Part shown: one piece after another, positions 55,059 to 64,000 of the stretch
Layout: every line of letters begins with the position of its first letter
Numbering within the stretch: the first letter of the stretch is position 1
NCBI GenBank assembly: GCA_033296885.1
Contig: MU863956.1
Location: forward strand, 108,005 to 172,004
DNA: 64,000 nucleotides
Direction: 5' to 3'
Source: Triangularia verruculosa
Taxonomy: Eukaryota; Ascomycota; Sordariomycetes; Sordariales; Podosporaceae
Made by a program: the position numbers and the translations under genes
The notes under the pieces: model-generated
Databases searched by the model: none
Told to the model about the DNA's origin: nothing
Seen by the model: only the letters and a program-made list of their open reading frames with translations

Positions 55059-56355
55059 CTATGGGAGATCAATACCCTCCTCCTCGGCTTTTCGCTGGAT
55101 GTATTTCTTCACCTGTTCTGCTGTCAGCACATATTTCAAAATGTCAATAGAGGAGTGAGGGGGCTGACGTCAATCCCAGGCGCGACCTCCAGAGGCAGGA
55201 AGCCATCGTTATCCTTCTTGTCGGTCTCAGCTCCAGCCTTAAGGAGCACAGCAGCCGCGTCACCTGTGTTTACCTCATGATTAGCTTCAAGCCAAGCCCT
55301 GTCACGGATGAAAAGGGAAGATCGTTACCATGTCCCTCGGCGATAGCATGATGCAGCGCCGTCTGCCCGGATGAATCGCTGGCGTTCAGAGGGCTCTTGT
55401 GCTTCAGGAACAGATTGATCAGAGGAATCGAGCCGACAGCGGCGGCGCGGTGAAGGGGGTACTGGCCTCGCTTGTCACGGACGCGGACGGAAGCGGGGGG
55501 CTTGCGCTCTTCGAGAAGCTTGCGGGCGAGGTCGAGGTTGGACTTGGAGGCTATGAAGTGGAGGACTGTCTGGGAAATGGGTTAGGAGTGAAAGTGGTAG
55601 GCGAAAAGGGGGCTGGAGGAGGGCAAGGTACTTGGCCGCTGTTGTCTGGTTCTTGTTAGCAATGGGGAAAAGGACAGAAGGCAACAGGGAAAATGCGGGA
55701 AAGAGTAAACATAAAGGTAATTATAGGTGTTTGATGTTGGAGGGTAATGGTGTAATGGTGTAAAAGGGTGTGTAAAGGGGGCTGAGGTGATGGGGAATTG
55801 GCGAAAAGGTGTAGAGGGTTACTCTGACAGGATATATGATGAAATAGTTGCAAACCGCATTAGAGAAACATACTTGTCTCATTAACATCGGCATCTCTCG
55901 CGAGGAGGAGATCGACGACTTTGTCCGAGTCCTTGACGCTTGCTGCAATCATAAGAGGGGTCCAGCCCATGTCATCCTAGAGACAAGATTAGAGCTGAAA
56001 CAACTCATCTGTCGGAGCGACTGGATAGCTGGCCTACCTTGACATCAACATCGAAACCCTTTTGCTGGACCAATAGGTTGACGATCTCATGGTGGTTATA
56101 GGAGGCGGCCCAGTGGATGGGAAGGCGGCCATCGTCGTCCTTCAACTTGGCGAGCTTTGGATTGGCCTGTTGATTACGGTCAGATATACCAAGCCATCAT
56201 CATATATCGAAAGTGGCTTACATTCAACATAGACTCAACGACGGTCACTGGTAGAAAGAGTTAGCCTCTTGTCACGAATTTATGATTTGTTGGCTTTACT
56301 TGCGTTTCCCGTCACGGGCAGCGGCGTGGATGGCGAACTTGTCTTGGTTGTCCAT
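55059..56355 (-). CDS. nas6: Proteasome assembly chaperone Nas6 / gankyrin (PSMD10)
   Basis: Eight exons: 56304-56355, 56222-56247, 56038-56166, 55874-55976, 55632-55645, 55329-55569, 55169-55263 and 55059-55112; 237 residues, normal for the family. The protein is a row of ankyrin repeats: KFAIHAAARDGKLTVVESML, DGRLPIHWAASYNHHEIVNL, GWTPLMIAASVKDSDKVVDL, GQTVLHFIASKSNLDLARKL, GQYPLHRAAAVGSIPLINLF, GQTALHHAIAEGHGDAAAVL and DGFLPLEVAPG. Nas6 binds the Rpt3 ATPase C-terminus and guides assembly of the 19S base. Exon 5 is only 14 nt and is required to restore NNSGQTVLHF. The first intron uses a GC donor (GCAAGT); the neighbouring GT would bring a stop. The intron before the microexon is 228 bp. 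Confidence 0.9.
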
Positions 56356-56795
56356 TTTGTCGACTGCTTTCCATACGTTTAAGATATGGAATTTAATTTG
56401 AAGAATAAGATAATGAGATTTGACAGAAGAGATAGACAGAACAACTCAAGATATTCTGATTGCTCAGGGCGGCGTCATGTAAGTGATGCCTTCCATATCA
56501 GACCACCCCGCCATGGTAGGTATAGTCTGGAAGGCACTGTGTGGGGCTCTATTGGTGGAGAATACTACCCCTGCAGCTCAGGGGTGGCCCGAGCTCCAGC
56601 CACAGCCAGGAAATTTTGGGGATGTCAATCGCGCATTGGAGAGGCGGAGCCATCGCTATCATCCACCATCCATCATCGACGCGACTGGGAACTGCTGAAC
56701 GACAGGAAACCGACGAGACATTGAATTCTACGACCGCAAACTCACCACCTTCGACCCAATCGATCCACCATTTGCTACGACCAAAATCCATCATC
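56356..56795. other. Divergent promoter region of nas6 and prp46
   Basis: 440 bp. The Prp46 frame extends into it, but the sequence lacks family character. Confidence 0.6.
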
Positions 56796-58361
56796 ATGGC
56801 AGCTGAGGTTGCCAACAGCGCCGGCTTCGAGACCGAAGTCTCCCGTCTCGAGTCCTTGATCCTAGCGAACGCCCGCAAATCAAAATCTATCTACGCCAAC
56901 ACAACAACAGATTCGGGAAGGAAACGATTAAAGCTCGATCCAGGGCTGGCGTCCGAAGACCCCGATATCACAAAGACATCTCTCTCCCTCCGCCTCCATG
57001 CTGAGTACGAAGATGTCCAGACTCTCCCCGAAGTTATCGCAAAGAAGCTCCCAACAGCCGGTCCTCGCAAAAAGAAGCCAAAAGCATCCGAGGAAGCGCC
57101 ATCAAAGTCCGAAGAACACGCGCGCAAACTGATAGAAGGAATCCCAGCAAGCAAGACCCCCGGTCCCGGCTCCAATGCTCTGGTCCTCTCCAGAAGACCA
57201 GGCGGCGCAGGTGCTGCCGGTGCTGGCGCAAAACCGAGCGCGAACCGCAACGACCCACAGAACATGAGCCTTACCCGACGACAAGACAACCTCCTCGCAC
57301 AACCCAGGCCAGACTGGCATCCACCATGGAAGCTCCAGCGCGTCATCAGCGGCCATCTCGGCTGGGTACGAGCTCTTGCTGTAGAGCCAAACAACCAGTG
57401 GTTCGCCTCTGGCGCCGGGGACCGTACCATCAAAATCTGGGATCTGGCATCCGGCCAACTCAAGCTTACACTGACTGGTCACATCTCAACAGTCCGCGGC
57501 CTCGCAGTCTCGCCACGGCACCCCTACATGTTTTCCTGCGGCGAGGACAAGATGGTCAAGTGCTGGGATCTCGAAACAAATAAGGTCATCCGTCACTACC
57601 ACGGCCATCTATCAGGTGTATACACCCTCAAACTTCACCCCACACTCGACGTCCTCGTCACCGGTGGCCGCGACGGCGTAGCTCGAGTATGGGACATGCG
57701 CACTCGAAGCAACGTCCACGTCCTCTCCGGCCACACCGGGACCGTCGCCGACCTTGTCTGTCAGGAAGCCGACCCCCAAGTCATCACCGGCAGTCTAGAT
57801 TCTACGGTCCGAATGTGGGATCTCGCCGCCGGCAAGACGATGGGCGTGCTAACCCACCACAAAAAAGGTGTCCGCGCCTTGACCACCCACCCAACAGAGT
57901 TCACCTTCGCCACAGGCAGCACGGGGAGCATCAAGCAGTGGAAGTGTCCCGAGGGGGCCTTTATGCAGAACTTTGAGGGTCACAATGCCATCATCAACAC
58001 CTTGTCGGCAAACGACCAGAATGTCTTGTTCTCGGGAGGCGACAACGGGTCGATGAGCTTCTGGGACTGGAAGAGCGGCCACCGGTTTCAGGCGCTGGAT
58101 ACAACTGCTCAGCCAGGAAGTTTGGATGCCGAGTCGGGGCTTATGAGCTCGATATTTGATCACTCTGGGGCGAGGTTGATTTGCGGCGAGGCTGATAAGA
58201 CCAGTAAGTTTTTTTTTTCACTCTCCGTTTTGATGTGTAAATATTTCTTCAAGCGGTGCTAACAGTTTGGGTTAGTCAAAATTTGGAAAGAGGATCCGGA
58301 TGCTACTCCTGAGACGCATCCGCTGGAATGGAAGCCAACGCTGGCAAGTAGGAAGTTTTAA
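56796..58361 (+). CDS. prp46: Pre-mRNA splicing factor Prp46 / PLRG1 (WD40)
   Basis: Exons 56796-58203 and 58276-58361 with a 72-bp intron give 497 residues. The ATG at 56796 ([14 protein letters not shown]) is chosen; the open frame runs 85 codons upstream but is not protein-like. After a low-complexity N-terminus, seven WD40 repeats start at [20 protein letters not shown] and include [60 protein letters not shown] and [20 protein letters not shown]. The last exon gives [20 protein letters not shown], a characteristic end of Prp46/PLRG1. It is a core component of the Prp19 (NineTeen) complex needed for spliceosome activation. Confidence 0.96.
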
Positions 58362-58691
58362 TCAGGGGTCGATGGGAAACAAAAGGGGGACATGCAGACT
58401 AGAAAGGCTACTACTGTAAATGATAATGAGGCATGTCTGCATTGTTGTAGCGATGTTGGGAAAGAGAAGACATGGTGATATCGTAGAATAGTGCAGCGCA
58501 ACGGCGCCAACACACATCTCCAGGTGGATCCTCTCGCCAAAACGTTCAACGGCCCGTTGTTGAACTTCAACTAATACATTACATTTCTCTACCAAGTTAA
58601 CCCCCCGCGCAATGCAAAAAAGACCATAAATTCTTCTTCCGTGAACCTCCCTCCCCTTTGAAGCACGACTGCAATCTCCCCTCAGGCAAAC
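58362..58691. other. Intergenic region between convergent genes
   Basis: 330 bp, 3' flanks of prp46 and the TMF-like gene. Nothing else seen. Confidence 0.6.
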
Positions 58692-61471
58692 CTACTTGAT
58701 AGTCCTCTCCACCAAATCCCTATACATCGCCTTGACATCCGCCACATCGGCCCTCAACTCCTCCACCTCTTCGCTCTTTTCCCCCAGCAGCTCCAACGTG
58801 GTTTCATACCGCTCCTTGACCTCCCTCACCTCGCTCTCCAGCTGCTCCACCTTGTTCAGAGCAGCACTATTCTCTTCCACCTTCTTCATCATGGCCACGA
58901 TCTCCGCCCTCGCCTCATCCCTCTGCTTGGAGATCCTCAATAGCTCCTCCTTCGCGGCGACCTTTTCCGATTCTAGTCTCCTGATTGCAGCGCTCATTCT
59001 CTCTACGAGCTGAACTGACGGGCCGGCGGCGACGGTAGAGACAGATACCATGTCCTGCAGCATCGTCTTGTCGTTGTCACGGCCGCCACTCCCAGAGAAG
59101 GCATCTTCGCCTTGTTGGATCTCACGGTGGCTGTTGAGGATTGATGGGGGTGCCGCTTCGGACGTGGGGCTGAAGATGAATGTAGGACTAAAGATCCCGC
59201 TGTTGCTTGTTGGGTGGGAAGGTAGGTTAGGTCTGGTAGGTGGTTGCGCCGAGGGACGGCGGCTGAAGGTGCCGGCACCAGGGACTGGCATGGCGATCCT
59301 GGAGTTGGCATCGCCTGCCTCACTGTTGGTAGAGTGGGCGCCAGAGATCTTCCGGGCCTTGTTGGTGAGGGTTTGGATGCCCAAGAAATCCGTGCTAAAG
59401 GTCCTCTGGGGTACGGCCGAGAGTTGAGGGGAGGCCGGACGGCTGTCTGGTTTGAACAACGGGGTGCCGGGGAGGTCCTCGAGCCAGGAGCGGGGACGTT
59501 CGACGATGGGTTGGTGGAAGCTGTTTTGGAGCCTTTCTTTCTCGGCTTCAAATGCTTGCTTCTGTTTTTCGAGTTCAGCTTTGGTCTCGTCAAGGGCTGC
59601 TTCAGCCCCCTCGGCGCGTTTGGTGAGGGCGTCGAGTTGAGCCTGGTAGGACTTGACGTCCTCTTGAATAGTTGGAATCTTGATCTTGGTCTCTTCCAAT
59701 TCCTCTTTATGACGTTTTGCGCGGACGGCCTGGATATGGGGTTAGAAATTGTTCAGAGACGGCGAATGACACCAATATGACCTACCGCCTCACGAGCTTT
59801 ACGCCTCATGTCCGATTCTCTCTGCAGAGCCTCATCCCTTTCCTTCTCCAGCCCAGCAATACGCGCCAATAGGTTGGTCTCAATACCTTGCCAATTTTCA
59901 CTCGCAATCGAGTACTGTGTCTGTAGCTGCTCAATCTGTCTAAGTAGCTTGGCCTGTGAGTCTCCAGCCACCCCTGATGAGGCTTCTTCTGCTCGCATCC
60001 GCATAGCTTCAAGCTTCCCCTCCATCATCTGCACCTCAGCCTTCAGCTCTAGCTCCAGTGCACGAGCTCGCTCGTTGGCTCTTTCCACCTGCTCCTTCAG
60101 GTCGTTTGCTGCGGCTTTGGCACGGTCTGCAATGAGGTTCTTCTCGACTTTGAGCGCCGCCACCTCCTCTTCAAGGTCATCTATACGTCGCTTGTCCTGT
60201 TCTCGTGGTCGTTCATTTGCCTTGGTCGATAGCTCTTCGGCTTGATCCTTGGCTTTCTGTAACTGCGCTTTAAGGTCTGCAATGATTGCATCCTTGGATC
60301 GCACTTCAGGTCGCAAGTTCCCAAGCTCCTTCTGAGCTTGGTCATACTGTTTCTGTAAGACTGTTTGTGACCTTTCGAGTTCATCTGCCCGGCGAGCGCG
60401 TTGGCGCAGATTATCCAACTCCTTGTCAGACTTGTCTTTGGCGATTTTGAAGTTGTTGATTTCTCTTTCACCCTCGCTGACCTTGACCTGCAGTTTTTTC
60501 ATGATGGTGCGATGCTTTTGCTCGGTGCTAGCAAGTTTCTTGCCTTCTTCCATGAGCTGGGCTATTTGCTGGTCCTTTTCTGCGAGTTTCTTCTCGACAC
60601 TCCCTGCCGGCGCAGCGAGAGCGGCCTTTCGAGCCGAATCTGTAGCCTCCCTCGCGAGAAATTGCAGCTTGGCTTCGAGGGCATCAATGCGCTCTATGTA
60701 GCTGTGGATCTCCTCCTGGTGCGGATTATGCGCCTCATCCTGAGCATTGTCGCCATCCTTTTCAGGCCCTTGGTCTTCAGCTGGGGTTTGTTCGGTCTGG
60801 GAAACAAGCTGCACGGGCTGAACCACTTCTTCGGCGGCAGGCGCGGGAGTGGGTGTTTCAACTGTTGGCGTACTTGGGAGAGGTACATCTACGGGAGGTT
60901 GTACCTCTGTGGATATCCTCGCTCCATTCGCGCCCTCTACAGTTTCTTCATCTTTGGCTTTCCCATTCGTCAAATCTCCTCTGCTGTCCGTCTCTTTCAC
61001 AGCACTATCTTGCGATGTCCTTACAACATCCTGAGAAGCGCGAGGTGAGGGTGTCTCCCTGGGCGCATCTTTCAATGCTGGACTCGCCGGCCCTAGACTG
61101 TCGATCGATGTACGACTTTGTGCGTCTAAACTCTGGCGTGGGCTTCCTTGCGCAGAAACGGGCTTTTGGCCGGCCGTCTTCGCAGCTATAGCTCGCGCAA
61201 GCCTCTCTTGAAGCCGATCGTTTGCGCGGGTGCTCGACGAGGTTCTGGAGGGGCCTACAAGGGTTGGATCTGTTAGAAACCAACAGTCTCCTGGAAAGAG
61301 CTTCTAAAAGCCAAGCATACCTGGCGACTGCTTCACTGGTGAAGCAGGAGGTGCGGGTTTCGTCTCCTTTGCTTGCGTTGTGCCATCATTGTCCTCGCTC
61401 AGTATATTATCCAGGCGGGCTTCAACACCAGCTACAGCTTGGGTCAGAAACGACCCCCATCGCGCAGCCAT
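58692..61471 (-). CDS. TMF-like coiled-coil golgin (TATA element modulatory factor family, Sgm1-like)
   Basis: Exons 61321-61471, 59786-61254 and 58692-59729 with introns of 66 and 56 bp give 885 residues. The first exon reads MAARWGSFLTQAVAGVEARL, close to the N-terminal amphipathic motif of TMF/golgins. After a disordered Ser/Thr/Pro part (about 50-190) comes a long coiled coil, with heptads such as IERIDALEAKLQFLAREATD. The C-terminal 110 residues (SAAIRRLESEKVAAKEELLR ... ADVADVKAMYRDLVERTIK) match my memory of the TMF TATA-binding domain, now known mainly as a Rab6/Ypt6-binding golgin part. It is expected to tether vesicles at the Golgi. Confidence 0.87.
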
Positions 61472-62762
61472 TGCTTAACCGTAAAACAGGATATATGACA
61501 ATGCTCGCTATGGAAATGCCATCAAAAGGCCGGGAACAATCGTGGGCAAATGCGCTGGTCTGATTGTCGTTACATTCGATCCATAACAAGGTGTTGAAGA
61601 TAGGCCTGGGTGTTCTGCTGGTAGTTGCCCTCGCAATCTTGCCTATCGCCTTTACGCCCACTTATGCGGATAAGTCAAAATTCGGTCGCGATGCATATCG
61701 GCACCGTGAGATCGATCACGGTTGCCAACGGGTTGGTCTCTTGTCGTATTCTTCAGCAGCAACAAGTTATAAAAGTGCTTGGTCCTTGGCGGAAGGCCAC
61801 ATCGAAGCTCCAAAGTGTCCAAAGTGTCCAAGCCTCGGAGGGATTCGTAATTGTTAGGCAACTGTCAGCGTGGTTGTCCCTGGCTCCAGGTCCAATTGGA
61901 TGGTGCTCCAGCTTTCGGCTCAGCCCTTTCGGTGGGGCCTGAACAGCTCACCAGCCACTGACCACACGGCTGACGATCTCACGCACAGGCCATCGGCTTG
62001 TTTGTTTGAGATCAACTCATGCAACTGTGCCACCATTTCGAACAGAGTTTCGTTTGCCGGTCCCAGTTGGTTGACATCAGGTGCCCTTAAATATAACGCG
62101 TAACACTTGTATTATAGCCTCATGATGCTAGTATTCAGAAATGTATGTAGGACAGCAGCTGCCATTACATCATCATCAAGGATCCGTATCGTAATACAAC
62201 GCCATGCATCCATAAACCAGCCGGCCAAGCTCTTATCGTTATCGCTACTTTCAAGCTTTCAGATGGATCTGGTTCCCTGTTGTGTGAAGCAGGCTGAGGT
62301 GCAGTCATTCTTACCAACATCAACAACAATCGCAAAAAGCCTGCTAGCATTCCCGTCAAACCCAATCAACCCTGTTTCCAGGTCTTGCCTGTTGTTTCGT
62401 TTCGTTCCTGAATCCGTTGCTTCCGTCCATATCCTTCCTCCACTCTCGTTTCCGGTTGACCCGGTTTTTATCGGCTGGCGGCACACAAGAAATCAATCCT
62501 CATAAAATAGAGATAACAACCTGACCTGGTTATTGTTGCACCAAAACACGCCCAAACACGATCATTATCTACGTGCGTTGCGTCCTGGATAAGAGCTCAC
62601 CCAAAGACCCAGTACAGTGGAACCGAAACGGTTGACCCAGCGCAGCCCGCCTCTTGGCGCGTGTTGTGCTCGAAAGCTCAAACACCAGGGTTCTCTCATT
62701 TTCATCTTGTTTAATTTCGTACCATTGTTATGAAACGGAGTGGTGTTTGAGAGGAGTACACA
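61472..62762. other. Divergent intergenic region
   Basis: About 1.3 kb between the TMF-like and ceramidase genes. Open frames are short and lack domains. Confidence 0.55.
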
Positions 62763-63907
62763 ATGGCATTGGCTTCGATATTTCAAATCCCCTACCGGGA
62801 AGCTCGAGATGGGTTCTGGGGTGAGCAAACATCAACGTTGAACTGGTGTGAAGAAGTAAATAAAGCCCCCCTTAGCAACCAGCTAGTTGAAAATACTGAC
62901 TAATTACATTATTACAAAACCATCTAGGACTACAACATTAGCTACTATTGCGCTGAGGTTGTCAACACGCTCACGAACTTGGTCTTTATGTATCTTGGCT
63001 TCAAGGGACTACGCAATGTCATCAAGTATGCGCATTCGAAGGTGTTCATCCTCGTGTTTCTGGGTTACATCGTCGTTGGTCTTGGGTCCATGGCGTTCCA
63101 CACTACCCTCAAGTGTATGTTCTTCTTTGCGTGTGATTATATCACCTGCAGGCACACACTAACATGGTATCAGATGAGATGCAGCTTGCCGACGAACTGC
63201 CCATGATCTATACCATCTGCATAATGGCCTACATAGCATTTGGAACCAACAAATCGCCTCTTGTGAAGGGACTTCTTGCAGTTTTCCTTCTGGGACTTGC
63301 CACATTCATCACAGTGAGTGACACAGATGGCCGTTTGAGTACATGACTGACTGAATCATGTAGGTGTATTATTTGTATGCAAAAGACCCAGTGTTCCATC
63401 AGGTCGCCTATGGTCTTCTAACAGCATCAACCATCTTCCGTGGTTTTTACGTTCTCGAGGGGTGCGTGCATACGGAAGAAATAACTCCTTGATCCCTCAA
63501 GATACTAATGCTGTTGAACAGCGTGTTGAGGCCAGCATTGAAGAAAAGAAACTCCGCCACTTGTGACCAGCATATGAAGGAAATGTGGACGCTCGCTCTC
63601 ACAGGTATGTAGCACAGATGGCAGATAACAGTTGGACAACAAGATATTGACTCTGCGACTACGAGGCATCTTAATGTTCCTGGCCGGGTTTTTGATCTGG
63701 AACATTGACAACGTCTGCTGCCACCACATTACAGCAACAAAACAGAAGGTTCTCCTTCCATGGGCTGTCGTTTTTGAAGGCCATGGTTGGTGGCATATCC
63801 TAACCGGTCTTGGTATGCTCCTGCTGTCCTATCTACCCCCATGATGTGATGATGTGTTGATACTAACTTTGTGTTTAGGTGGTGCGTTATACTCTTGGAT
63901 CCAACAT

Positions 63908-63910
<3 letters not shown>
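62763..63910 (+). CDS. Alkaline ceramidase (Ypc1/Ydc1/ACER family), 3' end lost
   Basis: Exons 62763-62855, 62928-63114, 63174-63313, 63364-63461, 63522-63605, 63666-63812 and 63879 onward, with introns of 50-72 bp, all in frame. The enzyme hydrolyses ceramide to sphingoid base and fatty acid in the ER membrane. Visible family marks: GFWGEQTSTLNWCEEDYNIS at the N-terminus, GSMAFHTTLKYEMQLADELP (catalytic Ser and first His), DNVCCHH, and EGHGWWHILTG with the last two metal-binding His. Several hydrophobic segments alternate (VFILVFLGYIVVGLG; LLAVFLLGLATFITVYYLYA). Only LGGALYSWIQHL of the last exon is readable before the sequence becomes poly-G, so the C-terminus is missing. Confidence 0.92.
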
Positions 63911-63987
<77 letters not shown>

Positions 63988-64000
63988 CGGGGGGGGGGGT
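63910..64000. repeat. Poly-G run, probable artefact
   Basis: About 90 bases of G interrupted only by a C at 63988 and a T at 64000. It begins inside a coding exon of a conserved gene, so it is more likely a no-signal base-calling or gap-filling artefact than real DNA. Confidence 0.8.

Noticed and set aside
56541..56795. Upstream in-frame extension of Prp46
   Set aside because: The 85 extra codons are low-quality sequence; the ATG at 56796 matches the usual family N-terminus and a pyrimidine/A-rich leader precedes it.
1..64000. CRISPR arrays, bacterial operons, prophage or riboswitches
   Set aside because: The spliced eukaryotic genes and absence of regularly spaced repeats rule these out.

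Overview
This window is nuclear DNA of a filamentous ascomycete, most likely a sordariomycete and probably Sordariales. Genes carry short introns (mostly 50-75 bp) with GT donors, CTAAC/CTGAC-like branch sites and AG acceptors. Orthologues of fungal PEX5, ORC1, REX1, Prp46 and Nas6 are present, together with a relic of the conidiation protein Con-13. Gene order is mixed on both strands with no operons. Exon coordinates were worked out by hand from splice signals, reading frame and family similarity recalled from memory; no database search was run.

Layout. 1-3.2 kb: a microsomal cytochrome P450 cut by the left edge, and a secreted Tri14/Mala s 1-type beta-propeller protein, both on the minus strand. 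4-7.3 kb: a large VIT/VWA protein with a GLFG-rich segment. 9-10.3 kb: an acidic low-complexity protein. 10.5-11.8 kb: a PAP2-type membrane enzyme. 13.6-16.4 kb: a small unknown protein and an F-box/ankyrin-like protein. 18.3-19.5 kb: an F-box protein with an in-frame TAG before its apparent C-terminal end. 20.9-21.5 kb: a con-13-like pseudogene. 22.4-24.2 kb: an ankyrin protein with a long amphipathic C-terminus. 24.4-25.5 kb: an unknown gene with an apparent frameshift. 27.3-28.9 kb: a bHLH-zipper transcription factor, followed by about 7.8 kb without a convincing protein gene. 36.7 kb: an intron-containing tRNA-Ala(AGC).

From 37 kb on the window is dense with housekeeping genes: a mitochondrial-type two-RRM protein whose start codon is split by an intron, PEX5 (peroxisomal import), REX1 (RNA 3' processing), a Mis18-like zinc protein (candidate centromere factor), a SET/MYND methyltransferase, prefoldin subunit 5, a fungal-specific unknown, ORC1 (replication origin licensing), Nas6 (proteasome regulatory particle assembly, with a 14-nt microexon and a GC-AG intron), Prp46 (spliceosome NTC), a TMF-like golgin and an alkaline ceramidase. 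The ceramidase runs into about 90 bases of almost pure G at the right edge, which looks like a sequencing or assembly artefact.

The genes do not form one pathway. The only hint of a metabolic pair is P450 plus Tri14-like at the left edge. The most useful leads are the Mis18-like gene, the nonsense codon in the F-box gene, the split start codon, the microexon, the con-13 relic and the GLFG-bearing VWA protein.
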